In this document: piece after piece, positions 44,792 to 52,358 of the stretch
Numbering within the stretch: position 1 is the first letter of the stretch
How the letters are laid out: every line of letters starts with the position of its first letter
From: Jiangellales bacterium
Lineage (GTDB): Bacteria > Actinomycetota > Actinomycetes > Jiangellales > Jiangellaceae
Assembly (NCBI GenBank): GCA_030447955.1
Contig: JAUJNY010000001.1
Span: 261,691-315,380, forward strand
Direction: 5' to 3'
DNA: 53,690 nucleotides
The notes under the pieces: model-generated
Databases searched by the model: none
What the model saw: the letters and a program-made list of their open reading frames with translations, nothing else
What the model was told of the DNA's origin: nothing
Translations under genes and position numbers: made by a program

Positions 44792-45555
44792 GAGGGGCGG
44801 AAGCGGCCGAGCAGCCGCTCCGGCGGCGCGACCGGTCCCTGCGGCTCCTCGAGCAGCCCGAGGTTCTGCGGTGGGATGGCGACCCGCGCACCCCGCACGG
44901 TGAGCAGGACGAGCGCACCGTCGGCCAGCACGTCGACGGCCTCGCCGGTCACCTCGGGACCGCCGGGACCCAACGGGATCAGCCGCGCCCGCCGCTGCCG
45001 GCCTAGAGTGCTGCAGGACGGCCGGTAGTCGGCGAGCACCTGCTCCGGGGCGGCGGACAGCCGCTGCTCCAGGGCGTTCACCAGCCGACCAAGCAGCGAA
45101 GCCCGCGGTGGGAGCACGTCCTCGACGAGCACGGTCACGGTGGCCCACTGGGTGCGCTGCGCTCCGAGCTCGACGTAGACCCCGAGCCGGGCCAGCACCT
45201 TCCCCTGCGGGCCGTGCACCGTGTCCGGCCAGGACAACCCGCTGCCGTCGCCGCCGAGGACGTCGTGCAGCGCCAGCAGCGCGGGGACGTACGGCCAGCC
45301 CTCCCGCTCGGGCGGCAGCTCGGGTCGCGACACGAAGGTGAAGCCCAGACCCGAGCCGGCGCGCACGGTCCAGGGAAACCCGCCGCGGCCGCGCGGCGAG
45401 GCCTGGTAGTCCGCGACGACGACCGCGCCGGACGGCGCGCCTCCGCGCGCCCACGCCATGGCCACCGGCTCGGTCGACAGCAGCGCTGGATAGGCACGCA
45501 CCGGGCGGTCGCCGAGCGCCATGGAGACCTCGTCCTGCCCGAGGTCGCCCTTCAC
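44788..45555 (-). CDS. Biotin/lipoate ligase-fold protein (BirA-like), divergent
   Basis: About 255 residues. AVVVADYQASPRGRGGFPWT resembles the biotin-binding loop (GRGRxG) of biotin-protein ligases, GSGLGFTFVSRPELPPEREG follows as expected, and the C-terminus (VTGEAVDVLADGALVLLTVR) resembles the BirA SH3-like domain. The ligase hallmark KWPND reads SWPDT, so the key Lys is absent and biotinylation is doubtful. GTG 45555 overlaps the TPR gene stop (GTGA). It converges with the 44024 gene with a 4-base overlap of ends. Confidence 0.68.
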   Translation of the reverse strand: MKGDLGQDEVSMALGDRPVRAYPALLSTEPVAMAWARGGAPSGAVVVADYQASPRGRGGFPWTVRAGSGLGFTFVSRPELPPEREGWPYVPALLALHDVLGGDGSGLSWPDTVHGPQGKVLARLGVYVELGAQRTQWATVTVLVEDVLPPRASLLGRLVNALEQRLSAAPEQVLADYRPSCSTLGRQRRARLIPLGPGGPEVTGEAVDVLADGALVLLTVRGARVAIPPQNLGLLEEPQGPVAPPERLLGRFRPS

Positions 45556-46778
45556 CTCCACGTCGCCGGCTGCCCGGTGGCCTGCGCCGCGGCGTTCAGG
45601 CTCGCTGCGAGGCGCTGCCACTGCGGGATCGCGAACCTCGCCATCGCCGATCCGACGACGGCGCGCAGGCGCTCCGCCTCCTGCTGCGGCCGGCCAATGG
45701 CCGCGTCGACGACCGTTGCCACGAGGAGGTCGTACGCCCGCGGCGGCAGCTCCAGCACCACCTGCAGCAGGCTCTGCACCAGCTCGTACGACGCGTCGGG
45801 GCGGGCAAGCGCGCCGTCAAGGAACCCGCTCACCTCGGTGCACCGCTGCCGGGCCGGGAGCTCCGCCAGCCGCAACACCTCCTCGCGGACCAGGGGGACC
45901 CACTGCTCCCGCGGCTCGGTGTCGAGGACGCTCAGCAGGTCTTCGTGCGCCTGCCCCGGCAACCGCTGCAGCAGCTGCTGCGCCTGCGCGCGCACCGCAG
46001 CGGCGGCGCTCGGCACCGCCAGGGCCTGCCGCGCGGCGAGCCGTGCTTTTGCGTCGTCGCCAACCTGCTCGTAGGCCAGCGCCAGGTTGGTCTTGACCAT
46101 CGCGTGCTCGGCGGGACGCACGCTGCGGGGGGTGAATCCGAGGGCGCGGCGCAGCACCGCGACGGCAGCGGGCGCATCCCACGCCGCGAGGTGTGCGAGC
46201 CCGAGCACGTTCGCGGCGGCCGCCGTGCCCGGGCCGTCCCCCGCGCGCTCGGCGAGCGACGCGGACTGCTCTAGCAGTGGCACGGCTGCGGCTACGTCAC
46301 CGGCCGTGAGCAGCGATGCGCCGTGGTCGCGGGCCGCTGCGGCGGCCTGGGCGGGGTAGCCGGTGGACAGGAACAGCTCCCGTGCGCTGGCCCACGCGGC
46401 GTGCGCAGCGTCCGGGTCGCCGGCGTCGTGGCGCACGAGCCCGAGGTTGTAGGCCGCCGCGGCCTGCTCAACCGGCTGGTCGAGCTCAGCCAACACCGCG
46501 CCGGCGGCGTGGAAGGCTCCCGCGGCCTCCTCCAGGCGCCCCGCGGCGCGCAGGCCGACGCCGAGCATCACGGTGGCCTTCGCCGCCTCCAGGCGCATGC
46601 CTGCCCCGACGAAAACCGACCGGGAGACGGCCAGCGCCTCCACGGCGGGAGGAATCTCGCCGGCGTGCAGCAGCACCGACCCGAGGTGGAACTGCGTCGT
46701 CGCGTGCTGGACGGGATAACGCTCGACGGGATAGCGGGCGAGCCGCTCGACCAGGACGTCCGCCTCCGACTGCCCCAC
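45552..46778 (-). CDS. Tetratricopeptide-repeat protein of the hydrogenase locus
   Basis: A 408-residue all-helical protein with several TPR-like units (for example QFHLGSVLLHAGEIPPAVEA, AAYNLGLVRHDAGDPDAAHA, VKTNLALAYEQVGDDAKARL), likely a scaffold for protein contacts. GTG 46778 lies 17 bases from the divergent peptidase gene, and its end is coupled to the BirA-like gene. No enzymatic motif is visible. The C-terminal 130 residues are less repeat-like. Confidence 0.75.
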   Translation of the reverse strand: MGQSEADVLVERLARYPVERYPVQHATTQFHLGSVLLHAGEIPPAVEALAVSRSVFVGAGMRLEAAKATVMLGVGLRAAGRLEEAAGAFHAAGAVLAELDQPVEQAAAAYNLGLVRHDAGDPDAAHAAWASARELFLSTGYPAQAAAAARDHGASLLTAGDVAAAVPLLEQSASLAERAGDGPGTAAAANVLGLAHLAAWDAPAAVAVLRRALGFTPRSVRPAEHAMVKTNLALAYEQVGDDAKARLAARQALAVPSAAAAVRAQAQQLLQRLPGQAHEDLLSVLDTEPREQWVPLVREEVLRLAELPARQRCTEVSGFLDGALARPDASYELVQSLLQVVLELPPRAYDLLVATVVDAAIGRPQQEAERLRAVVGSAMARFAIPQWQRLAASLNAAAQATGQPATWR

Positions 46779-46795
46779 GGCCCTACCCTCCCACC

Positions 46796-47290
46796 GTGTC
46801 CGCGATCGTGGCCTGCTTCGGCAACGTGCTGCGAGCCGATGACGGCGTCGGGCCCGCGGTGGCGCAGTCCCTGCTTGCCGAGCCGCTGCCCGACGGCGTG
46901 CGCGTACTGGAGGTGGGCATCGGTGGGATCCACCTCGTGCAGGAGCTGATGAACGGCACGGACGTGCTGCTCGTCGTCGACGCGGTCGACCTGGGTCGGC
47001 CGGCCGGCAGCGTCGTCGTGCAGCGTCCCGACGTCCTGGACGTCAGCACGCTGTCGGTGGACCGGCGCCGTGACGAGCTCGCCGACATGCACCTGGCGAC
47101 CCCCGACCGCGCGCTGATGGTTGCGCTCGGGCTCGGCGTGCTGCCGCCCACCACGCTGGTCATCGGTGTGCAGACGACCGACACCGAGGCGCCGCGACAG
47201 GGACTTTCCGAGGCGACGGCCAAGGCCGTGCCCATCGTCGTGCGGGAGGTGCGCCGGCTCCTCGCGCAGTACGCCGTGGCCCCGTCCTAA
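46796..47290 (+). CDS. Hydrogenase maturation endopeptidase (HyaD/HybD family)
   Basis: A 164-residue nickel-dependent protease expected to clip the HhyL C-terminal tail after the last metal ligand. Intact motifs: GNVLRADDGVGPAVAQSL (metal-binding acid), LLVVDAVDLGRPAGSVVV (central Asp), DMHLATPDRALMVALGLG (His) and LVIGVQTTDTEAPRQGLS. The start is GTG 46796, since the protein begins MSAIVACFGN. It contrasts with the degenerate relative at 44024. Confidence 0.9.
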   Translation: MSAIVACFGNVLRADDGVGPAVAQSLLAEPLPDGVRVLEVGIGGIHLVQELMNGTDVLLVVDAVDLGRPAGSVVVQRPDVLDVSTLSVDRRRDELADMHLATPDRALMVALGLGVLPPTTLVIGVQTTDTEAPRQGLSEATAKAVPIVVREVRRLLAQYAVAPS

Positions 47291-47294
47291 GCTG

Positions 47295-47870
47295 TCAACC
47301 CGCGTCAGGCGGGCCGGACATGATCTGCAACAGCACCTGCGTCGGCGGCGGGTGTGGCGCGGCGCCCTCGTCGGGTGCGACGTCCATCGCGACGAAGCCG
47401 GGCAGGTTCTCCCGTAGCGCTTCCTCGACCCCGAAGCGCAGCGTCTCCGCGGCCGACGTGCAGCCCGAGCACGCGCCGCTGAGCCGCACCCTCACCACTC
47501 CCTGCTGCACGGCCAGGACCTCCACCTCGCCGCCGTGCCCGTGGACGTAGGGGCGAACCTGATCGAGCGCGGCCGACGCGGCGTCGAGGTCGTCGACCCC
47601 GACGCCGTACGCCTCGAACAGCCAGTCCACCGCCGGGTCGGTGCGGCGCAGCGCGGGCACGTCCTCGCCGAGGACCGCAGCCAGCCGCGTGACGGCCAGC
47701 CGGTGGACCGCGTCAACGCCGTCAAGCAACTCGAAGACCCGGTCGCGCACCTGTTCGTCCAGGCCCTCGACGTCGGCGAGGATCTCCTCCAACCGGTCGA
47801 GAAGCGGACCGAGCGCGGCGAGAGCGGCGTCCGACGCGGCCAGCGGAGTCTGGAGGGCCGGCTCAGCCAC
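47295..47870 (-). CDS. NifU-type Fe-S scaffold protein
   Basis: 191 residues. The C-terminal NifU domain has VRPYVHGHGGEVEVLAVQQG and VRLSGACSGCTSAAETLRFG with the cluster-binding Cys134 and Cys137, followed by VEEALRENLPGF. The first 100 residues form a helical extension. It may supply Fe-S clusters to HhyS. GTG 47870 overlaps the upstream stop by 8 bases. Confidence 0.88.
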   Translation of the reverse strand: MAEPALQTPLAASDAALAALGPLLDRLEEILADVEGLDEQVRDRVFELLDGVDAVHRLAVTRLAAVLGEDVPALRRTDPAVDWLFEAYGVGVDDLDAASAALDQVRPYVHGHGGEVEVLAVQQGVVRVRLSGACSGCTSAAETLRFGVEEALRENLPGFVAMDVAPDEGAAPHPPPTQVLLQIMSGPPDAG

Positions 47871-48042
47871 GCCCCGGCCGGACCTTCGTGACCGCGTAGT
47901 CAATGAGCGTCTGGTTCAGCTCGACGCCGTGCTTGGCCTTGGCATGCGCGGCAACCGCGGCCACCAGCTCCTCGGCGGTCTCGGCTTTGGCGACGTCCTT
48001 GCAGGCGACACCTACGTCCTGGCATCGGAACTCGAGGGCCAT
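47863..48042 (-). CDS. DUF1059 small protein
   Basis: 59 residues, MALEFRCQDVGVACKDVAKA then ETAEELVAAVAAHAKAKHGV; two cysteines and the FRCxDxGxxC pattern mark the DUF1059 family, common near metal and redox genes but of unknown function. ATG 48042 has GAGGAG upstream. Part of the minus-strand operon 48602-47295. Confidence 0.8.
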   Translation of the reverse strand: MALEFRCQDVGVACKDVAKAETAEELVAAVAAHAKAKHGVELNQTLIDYAVTKVRPGRG

Positions 48043-48067
48043 CACGTGCTCCTCTGCATCGGCCCGC

Positions 48068-48334
48068 TCATGACGCGCGGGATCTGCGTTGTGGTTGAAG
48101 GTCGGCGGCGAGTGCCTCGAGGGCGTCCGCGACGCCGCTGAGGTCGCCGTTGATCTCAGCGACGAGACCTTCGACCGGTTGGACGCGGTGGGCGATGGAG
48201 GCGACGCCGAAGACGACCTTGCCGAGGGTGTCGGTCAAGCGGCGCAGGATCAGCACGACCCAGATGAGGTAGCAGGCGAGGGCGGCGACGAGGACTGCCG
48301 TCACAACGAGAGCGGCGATGGCAGCTGTGGACAC
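48068..48334 (-). CDS. Small membrane protein, paralogue of 39783-40064
   Basis: 88 residues: membrane helix (IAALVVTAVLVAALACYLIW), then RRLTDTLGKVVFGVASIAHR and EINGDLSGVADALEALAA. The LGKV-x-FGV-x-x-I block and the N-x-x-L-x-GVA-x-AL block align without gaps in order with the other protein. Presence on both sides of hhySL points to a common job with the hydrogenase. Confidence 0.72.
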   Translation of the reverse strand: MSTAAIAALVVTAVLVAALACYLIWVVLILRRLTDTLGKVVFGVASIAHRVQPVEGLVAEINGDLSGVADALEALAADLQPQRRSRAS

Positions 48335-48344
48335 GGCGACCCTC

Positions 48345-48602
48345 TCAGGGCTTGGAGACGAGGCGGCGAAGTGCGCCCACGTAGGCGACGGCGTTCTGGG
48401 TGACCGAGCCGGCCAGCTCCCGCGTGGTGACCAGGGCGGGGACCGGCTCGACCGCCGCGGTGATGCCCAGGCCGTGTGCCAGGATGTCGTCGGCGTAGCG
48501 GGCGCACTCCCGGGCCGGGCGGATCACGTAGCTCGCGAGGGCCACCACCAGCGGTGCCACGACCAGCAGCCCAATGGCGCTCATGACCCAGAGGACGGCC
48601 AT
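48345..48602 (-). CDS. Small membrane protein of the hydrogenase locus
   Basis: 85 residues starting MAVLWVMSAIGLLVVAPLVV, one membrane helix and a cytosolic helical tail (ARECARYADDILAHGLGITA, SVTQNAVAYVGALRRLVSKP). First gene of a four-gene minus-strand operon; divergent from the ATPase at 48701 with a 98-base promoter gap. Similar in size and layout to the 40372-40623 protein. Confidence 0.68.
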   Translation of the reverse strand: MAVLWVMSAIGLLVVAPLVVALASYVIRPARECARYADDILAHGLGITAAVEPVPALVTTRELAGSVTQNAVAYVGALRRLVSKP

Positions 48603-48700
48603 CCGCGGCTCCTGCCTGTCGACGGTGCGGGTAGCACTGGCAGTGTGCCCCCCGGTAGGTGATTCTCGCCAGTACCGTTGCCGCAGCGGAAGGACCAGTC

Positions 48701-49495
48701 ATGACAGCCATCGCAGAACAGCTCCGCCTCAAACTTGGCGTCGTGGGCAAGGGTGGGGTGGGCAAGACGACCGTCTCGAGCCTGCTGGCGCGCGCCTACG
48801 CCGAACGAGGACGACACGTCGTCGCCATCGACACCGACTCCAACCCCAACCTCGGGCTGTCGCTCGGGCTCTCGCTCGCCGAGACCGAAGCGGTCCCGGT
48901 GCTGCCGCGGGCCGCTGTCGTGGGCACCGGTGGTACGACCGCGGCCGCTGACCTCATCGCCGAGTACGGCCGACCGACGCCTGCGGGGACCACGCTGCTG
49001 TCGGCCATCAAGGTCGCCGCCGCCGGGGCGGGCTGCACCTGTGGCGGCCACGCGACGGTGCGGAGCCTGCTCGCCGACGCCCTCGTCGACGTCGACGTCA
49101 CCCTCGTTGACATGGAGGCGGGCTTGGAGCACCTGAGCCGGTCGGGCGGCACGCTGGCGCATGCGGACGTCCTCCTGGTGGTCTGTGACCCCACCCGCAA
49201 GTCGGTGTTGACCGCCGCGCGGACCAGCGCCCTCGCGGGGGAGCTGGGCATCCCCCACGTGCTCGGCCTCGGCAACAAGGCCCGTGGCCCCGAGGACGTG
49301 GAGTTCTTGACCGCGGCGCTGGGCGCGGAGGGCATCACTGTCGCCGGCGTGCTGCCCTACGACCCCGAGGTCGCTGCCGCCGACCGGGCGGGCGACGTGG
49401 CACCCCCGCCCCTGGCGCCGGCCGTCCATGCCGCCCTGGAGGAGGTCCTGGCCGCGGTGGAGATGGTTCACGCGGGGCCTGCCGCCGGACGCTGA
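48701..49495 (+). CDS. CooC/MinD-type ATPase 2 (CxC motif)
   Basis: A 264-residue ATPase: LGVVGKGGVGKTTVSSLLAR, AIDTDSNPNLGLSLGLSLAE, Cys112-Thr-Cys114 in GAGCTCGGHATVR, VTLVDMEAGLEHLSRSGGTL and VLGLGNKARGPEDVEFLTAA. The CxC at 112/114 matches, as far as I recall, the metal-binding pair of CooC from Rhodospirillum rubrum. ATG 48701 follows GGAAGGA. Single-gene unit on the plus strand, convergent with ATPases 3 and 4. Confidence 0.85.
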   Translation: MTAIAEQLRLKLGVVGKGGVGKTTVSSLLARAYAERGRHVVAIDTDSNPNLGLSLGLSLAETEAVPVLPRAAVVGTGGTTAAADLIAEYGRPTPAGTTLLSAIKVAAAGAGCTCGGHATVRSLLADALVDVDVTLVDMEAGLEHLSRSGGTLAHADVLLVVCDPTRKSVLTAARTSALAGELGIPHVLGLGNKARGPEDVEFLTAALGAEGITVAGVLPYDPEVAAADRAGDVAPPPLAPAVHAALEEVLAAVEMVHAGPAAGR

Positions 49496-49516
49496 GCCTG
49501 TGCCGGGCGGCTCAGC
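49491..49516. terminator. Bidirectional hairpin between convergent ATPase genes
   Basis: GCTGAGCC (49491-49498) pairs with GGCTCAGC (49509-49516) across a 10-base loop. The stem contains both stop regions, so it could end transcription from each side. Confidence 0.55.
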
Positions 49517-50246
49517 CCGCCTTCAGCAGGCTGTCGGCAAGGTCGACGAGGGCACGCACGCCGGGAGCATCGGGCGCGGCGTCGAGCGGGGCAACGTCCT
49601 GCCGTTCGGCGTCCATGATTGCAGGGTCGTCGGGCACCAGTACGGGTTCCAGCCCAGGGAAGGCCGCGCGCACCCGGGCCGCGTCCTCGTCGTCGCGCAC
49701 GCGGTTGGCAACGACCACGACGCGGCCAAGACCCGATTCCCGGACCGACTCCGCCGCACGACGGCCCACCTCGAGCGACTTGGGCGTGGGCTCGACGACC
49801 ACCATCACCACGTCGACGGGATTGCCGTCGAGGCGCATGACCGTGCCCAGGCCGGCCTCGAAGTCGGCGACCACCACGCGGTCGGGACGCGCGAGCTCCC
49901 CGAGCAGCCGTTCGGGTGAAATGCCGCAACAGGGGCAGCCGGGTTGGGGGTTCTGAATCGCGGTGACCACCGCCAGCCGGACGCCGTCGGGTGCGGTCAC
50001 ACCGAAGCGCTCGACCAGGTCGTCGGCGCTGGAGGCGTGCTCCTCCTCACCGGCGTCGACCGCGTCGCGCACCGCGACCAGGCGCTCCGTGGCCTCCTCA
50101 CCGATTCCGAGTGAAATCCCGAGGTTAGGGTTGCTGTCGCAGTCCAGTGCCAACGTGGAGCGTCCCGAGCGCGCGAGCGTACGAGCCACTACCCCCGAGG
50201 TGGTGGTCTTGCCGGATCCGCCCTTTCCGACCACGGCGATCTTCAT
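49512..50246 (-). CDS. CooC/MinD-type ATPase 3 (CPCC motif)
   Basis: 244 residues: KIAVVGKGGSGKTTTSGVVA, ALDCDSNPNLGISLGIGEEA, Cys104/Cys106/Cys107 in QPGCPCCGISPERL, VVVADFEAGLGTVMRLDGNP and VVVVEPTPKSLEVGRRAAES. A metal-binding site of three cysteines is possible. ATG 50246 overlaps the stop of ATPase 4 (ATGA), so the two are made together. Confidence 0.85.
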   Translation of the reverse strand: MKIAVVGKGGSGKTTTSGVVARTLARSGRSTLALDCDSNPNLGISLGIGEEATERLVAVRDAVDAGEEEHASSADDLVERFGVTAPDGVRLAVVTAIQNPQPGCPCCGISPERLLGELARPDRVVVADFEAGLGTVMRLDGNPVDVVMVVVEPTPKSLEVGRRAAESVRESGLGRVVVVANRVRDDEDAARVRAAFPGLEPVLVPDDPAIMDAERQDVAPLDAAPDAPGVRALVDLADSLLKAG

Positions 50247-51001
50247 GTGGGCTCCATCTCCCTGCGCAGAGCAGTGACGAGTGACCGTACCGCCGTAGCC
50301 GTGGGGCCGTCAGGGTCGTGGTCGAGCACGGCCCGCCCCAGCCGGTCGGATTCCCGCAGCGCGGGGTCGAACGGCACGCTGCCCAGCAGGGTCAGCCCCG
50401 TTCGCGCGGCGATCCGTCCTCCGTCCTGCGGGTCGCAGACCTTGTTGGCGACGGCCACGACGCGGGGTGCCGACTCGGTGGCAGCCAGCTTGGCCAGCCG
50501 CCGCGCGGTCAGCAGCGAGGCCGGCGTGGGCTCGACGACCACGAGGAAGGCGCGCGCATAGCGTCCCCAGGTGAAGAACGGTTGTCGCGTACCACCCGGC
50601 AGGTCCCCCACCACGCTCCAGCCCGGCCCGGGCAGATCGTCCAGAATGCGCTGGAAGCCGTAATGCTGCGCTGTGTTGTTCCACCGCGGCCCGCGCGCCT
50701 TGCCGAGCTGGAGGAAGTGAACGCCGTCCGGCCCACGCACGGCGTAGCGCTCGATGGCACCGGTGCCCGTGAGCCCCTCCCGCAGCCGGTAACGGCGACG
50801 GCCGTCCTCGTCGTACTCCTCGACGGCCTCGTCCGGCAGCCCGGCGTCGGTCTGCGGGATGCCCAGAGAGAACGCCATGCCGGGCATCGGGTCAGAATCC
50901 AGCGCCACCACGCGCTGCCCGGTGCTCGCCAAGACTCGGGCGAACGTCCCGGCTAGGGACGACTTACCGGCCCCGCCCTTGCCCACGAACGCAACCCGCA
51001 T
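50243..51001 (-). CDS. CooC/MinD-type ATPase 4 (no CxC)
   Basis: 252 residues: VAFVGKGGAGKSSLAGTFAR, ALDSDPMPGMAFSLGIPQTD (the usual N-P-N reads M-P-G), GWSVVGDLPGGTRQPFFTWG and FLVVVEPTPASLLTARRLAK. It lacks the CxC pair found in the other three; the equivalent region reads RGPRWNNTAQHYGFQRIL. Possibly a partner with a different cargo, or a heterodimer subunit with ATPase 3. ATG 51001; a longer in-frame start at 51124 has no support. Confidence 0.82.
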   Translation of the reverse strand: MRVAFVGKGGAGKSSLAGTFARVLASTGQRVVALDSDPMPGMAFSLGIPQTDAGLPDEAVEEYDEDGRRRYRLREGLTGTGAIERYAVRGPDGVHFLQLGKARGPRWNNTAQHYGFQRILDDLPGPGWSVVGDLPGGTRQPFFTWGRYARAFLVVVEPTPASLLTARRLAKLAATESAPRVVAVANKVCDPQDGGRIAARTGLTLLGSVPFDPALRESDRLGRAVLDHDPDGPTATAVRSLVTALRREMEPT

Positions 51002-51169
51002 GGCCGAACTGTAGGTCCGCCACCTGAGCCGCTCGGCTGGGGCGTGGACGCCATCACCGGGATGCGCGCCCAGACTGACCTGGAGGAACGGTTCCGCGTA
51101 CCCTCGTGGTCGGGTGCTAGCCACTCGACGTCACCCGAGCGAGCATCGGTGTCAACTTGGAGGCCAGAT

Positions 51170-51505
51170 ATGTGCCTGGGGATCCCCGGACGGGTAGTCG
51201 AGATGGTCGAGGGTTACGGCGACCAGCTGGCCGTGGTTGACGTGGGCGGGGACCGGCGCAGGGTCAACATCGGGATGCTGGACGACCAGGCTCTCGCCGC
51301 CGGTGATTGGATCCTCATTCACTTGGGCTTCGCCGTTGAACGCCTCGACGCGGCGGGGGCGGAGCACGCCATGGCTGCCCTGGAAATGATGAGCGGCCCC
51401 GGCGCCGGGGACCCAGCCCACGTCGAGGACGGTGAGGTCCGGACTCCAGTACCGGACGCCCCCGAGTTGACTGCGCTCCGGTCCGCGGGGCCACCGCGTG
51501 CGTGA
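51170..51505 (+). CDS. hypC: Hydrogenase assembly chaperone HypC/HupF
   Basis: 111 residues beginning MCLGIPGRVVEMVEGYGDQL; Cys2 is the conserved residue that carries the Fe(CN)2CO precursor with HypD and then binds the large subunit. Further landmarks are DVGGDRRRVNIGML and DWILIHLGFAVERLDAA. ATG 51170 follows GGAGG. The C-terminal 30 residues extend past the usual family end. HypABDEF are not in this window. The end overlaps the next gene by 8 bases. Confidence 0.93.
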   Translation: MCLGIPGRVVEMVEGYGDQLAVVDVGGDRRRVNIGMLDDQALAAGDWILIHLGFAVERLDAAGAEHAMAALEMMSGPGAGDPAHVEDGEVRTPVPDAPELTALRSAGPPRA

Positions 51506-52337
51506 CCGAGCTCTCGCTGCCCCGGGGGGCAACGACGGCCTACCGACACGGGGCGGTGGACGCTCGGCTGCCGGGGTCCCCGGGCCGGTGCTCTTCGCGC
51601 GCTACGCGTTTCCGCCGAACCACCACGGCTACTGCGGTCCCGCCGACAACATCGCGTTCTTTCAGCAAGGAGCCGCCGGCGTCGACGACGGTGGCCTGCG
51701 CGCGATGGCGAAGGAGTTCGCCGGAGCCTGGCCCTATCTGGAGTTGATCGCGCACGGCACGGGGCTGGCCGACCCGTTGGATCGCCGCGTGGTCGAGGCC
51801 TACTGGGTCGGCAGTCCGCGGCTGGACCAGATCGGCGTCCCCGCCATCGGCAACTCCATGGAGGAGCGGTTCCGGTTCAAGTCAGGCCCGCTGTTCTCCA
51901 GCCTTGCCGAAGGCGTACTGGCGGGCGGCGTGCCCCACCACAGCTTCGCGGTCTTGTGCATCTACCCGTGGGTGGGGTTGCTGGGCGACGACCGCCGGGC
52001 CGCCCAGGCGCTCAGCGTGCTCGACCGTTGCCGCATCCGGTGGGGGCGCGTCCTCAGCCTGCACGGGGATCAGGTCGTGGTGGAGTCGGCACCGTTGACC
52101 TGGGACGGCCGCCGCCTTGACTACGGGCCCCCGGAGGTCGAGACCGCGGTCCGCTCGATCAACGGAGTCGGCATGTTCTCCGAGCTCGCGGTCGGAGACT
52201 GGGTCTCGCTGCACTGGGAGTGGGTCTGCGACCGCTTGAGCGAGCAACATCGCCGCGCATTGCGCCACTACACCGACCGCCACCTCGCCATCGTCAACGA
52301 GTCCGGTAGCTCTGGCCCGGCGAGCGTGCTCGGCTGA
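51498..52337 (+). CDS. DUF6390-like protein of the hydrogenase locus
   Basis: 279 residues of a family I associate with actinobacterial hydrogenase clusters; function unknown. Visible blocks: LFARYAFPPNHHGYCGPADN, YLELIAHGTGLADPLDRRVV, FAVLCIYPWVGLLGDD, DRCRIRWGRVLSLHGDQVVV and LAVGDWVSLHWEWVCDRLSE. The part from about residue 190 (WGRVLSLHGDQVVVESAPL, then VGDWVSLHW) resembles a HypC-like beta-barrel in layout. GTG 51498 overlaps hypC by 8 bases, so they are coupled. Confidence 0.75.
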   Translation: MRDRALAAPGGNDGLPTRGGGRSAAGVPGPVLFARYAFPPNHHGYCGPADNIAFFQQGAAGVDDGGLRAMAKEFAGAWPYLELIAHGTGLADPLDRRVVEAYWVGSPRLDQIGVPAIGNSMEERFRFKSGPLFSSLAEGVLAGGVPHHSFAVLCIYPWVGLLGDDRRAAQALSVLDRCRIRWGRVLSLHGDQVVVESAPLTWDGRRLDYGPPEVETAVRSINGVGMFSELAVGDWVSLHWEWVCDRLSEQHRRALRHYTDRHLAIVNESGSSGPASVLG

Positions 52338-52358
52338 CAAGCTGCCTGCTCCAACCCC

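Noticed and set aside
38232..51001. Reading the CooC-like genes as evidence for a CO dehydrogenase operon
   Set aside because: No cooS/acsA or cooF gene is present in the window; the catalytic genes here are hydrogenase subunits.
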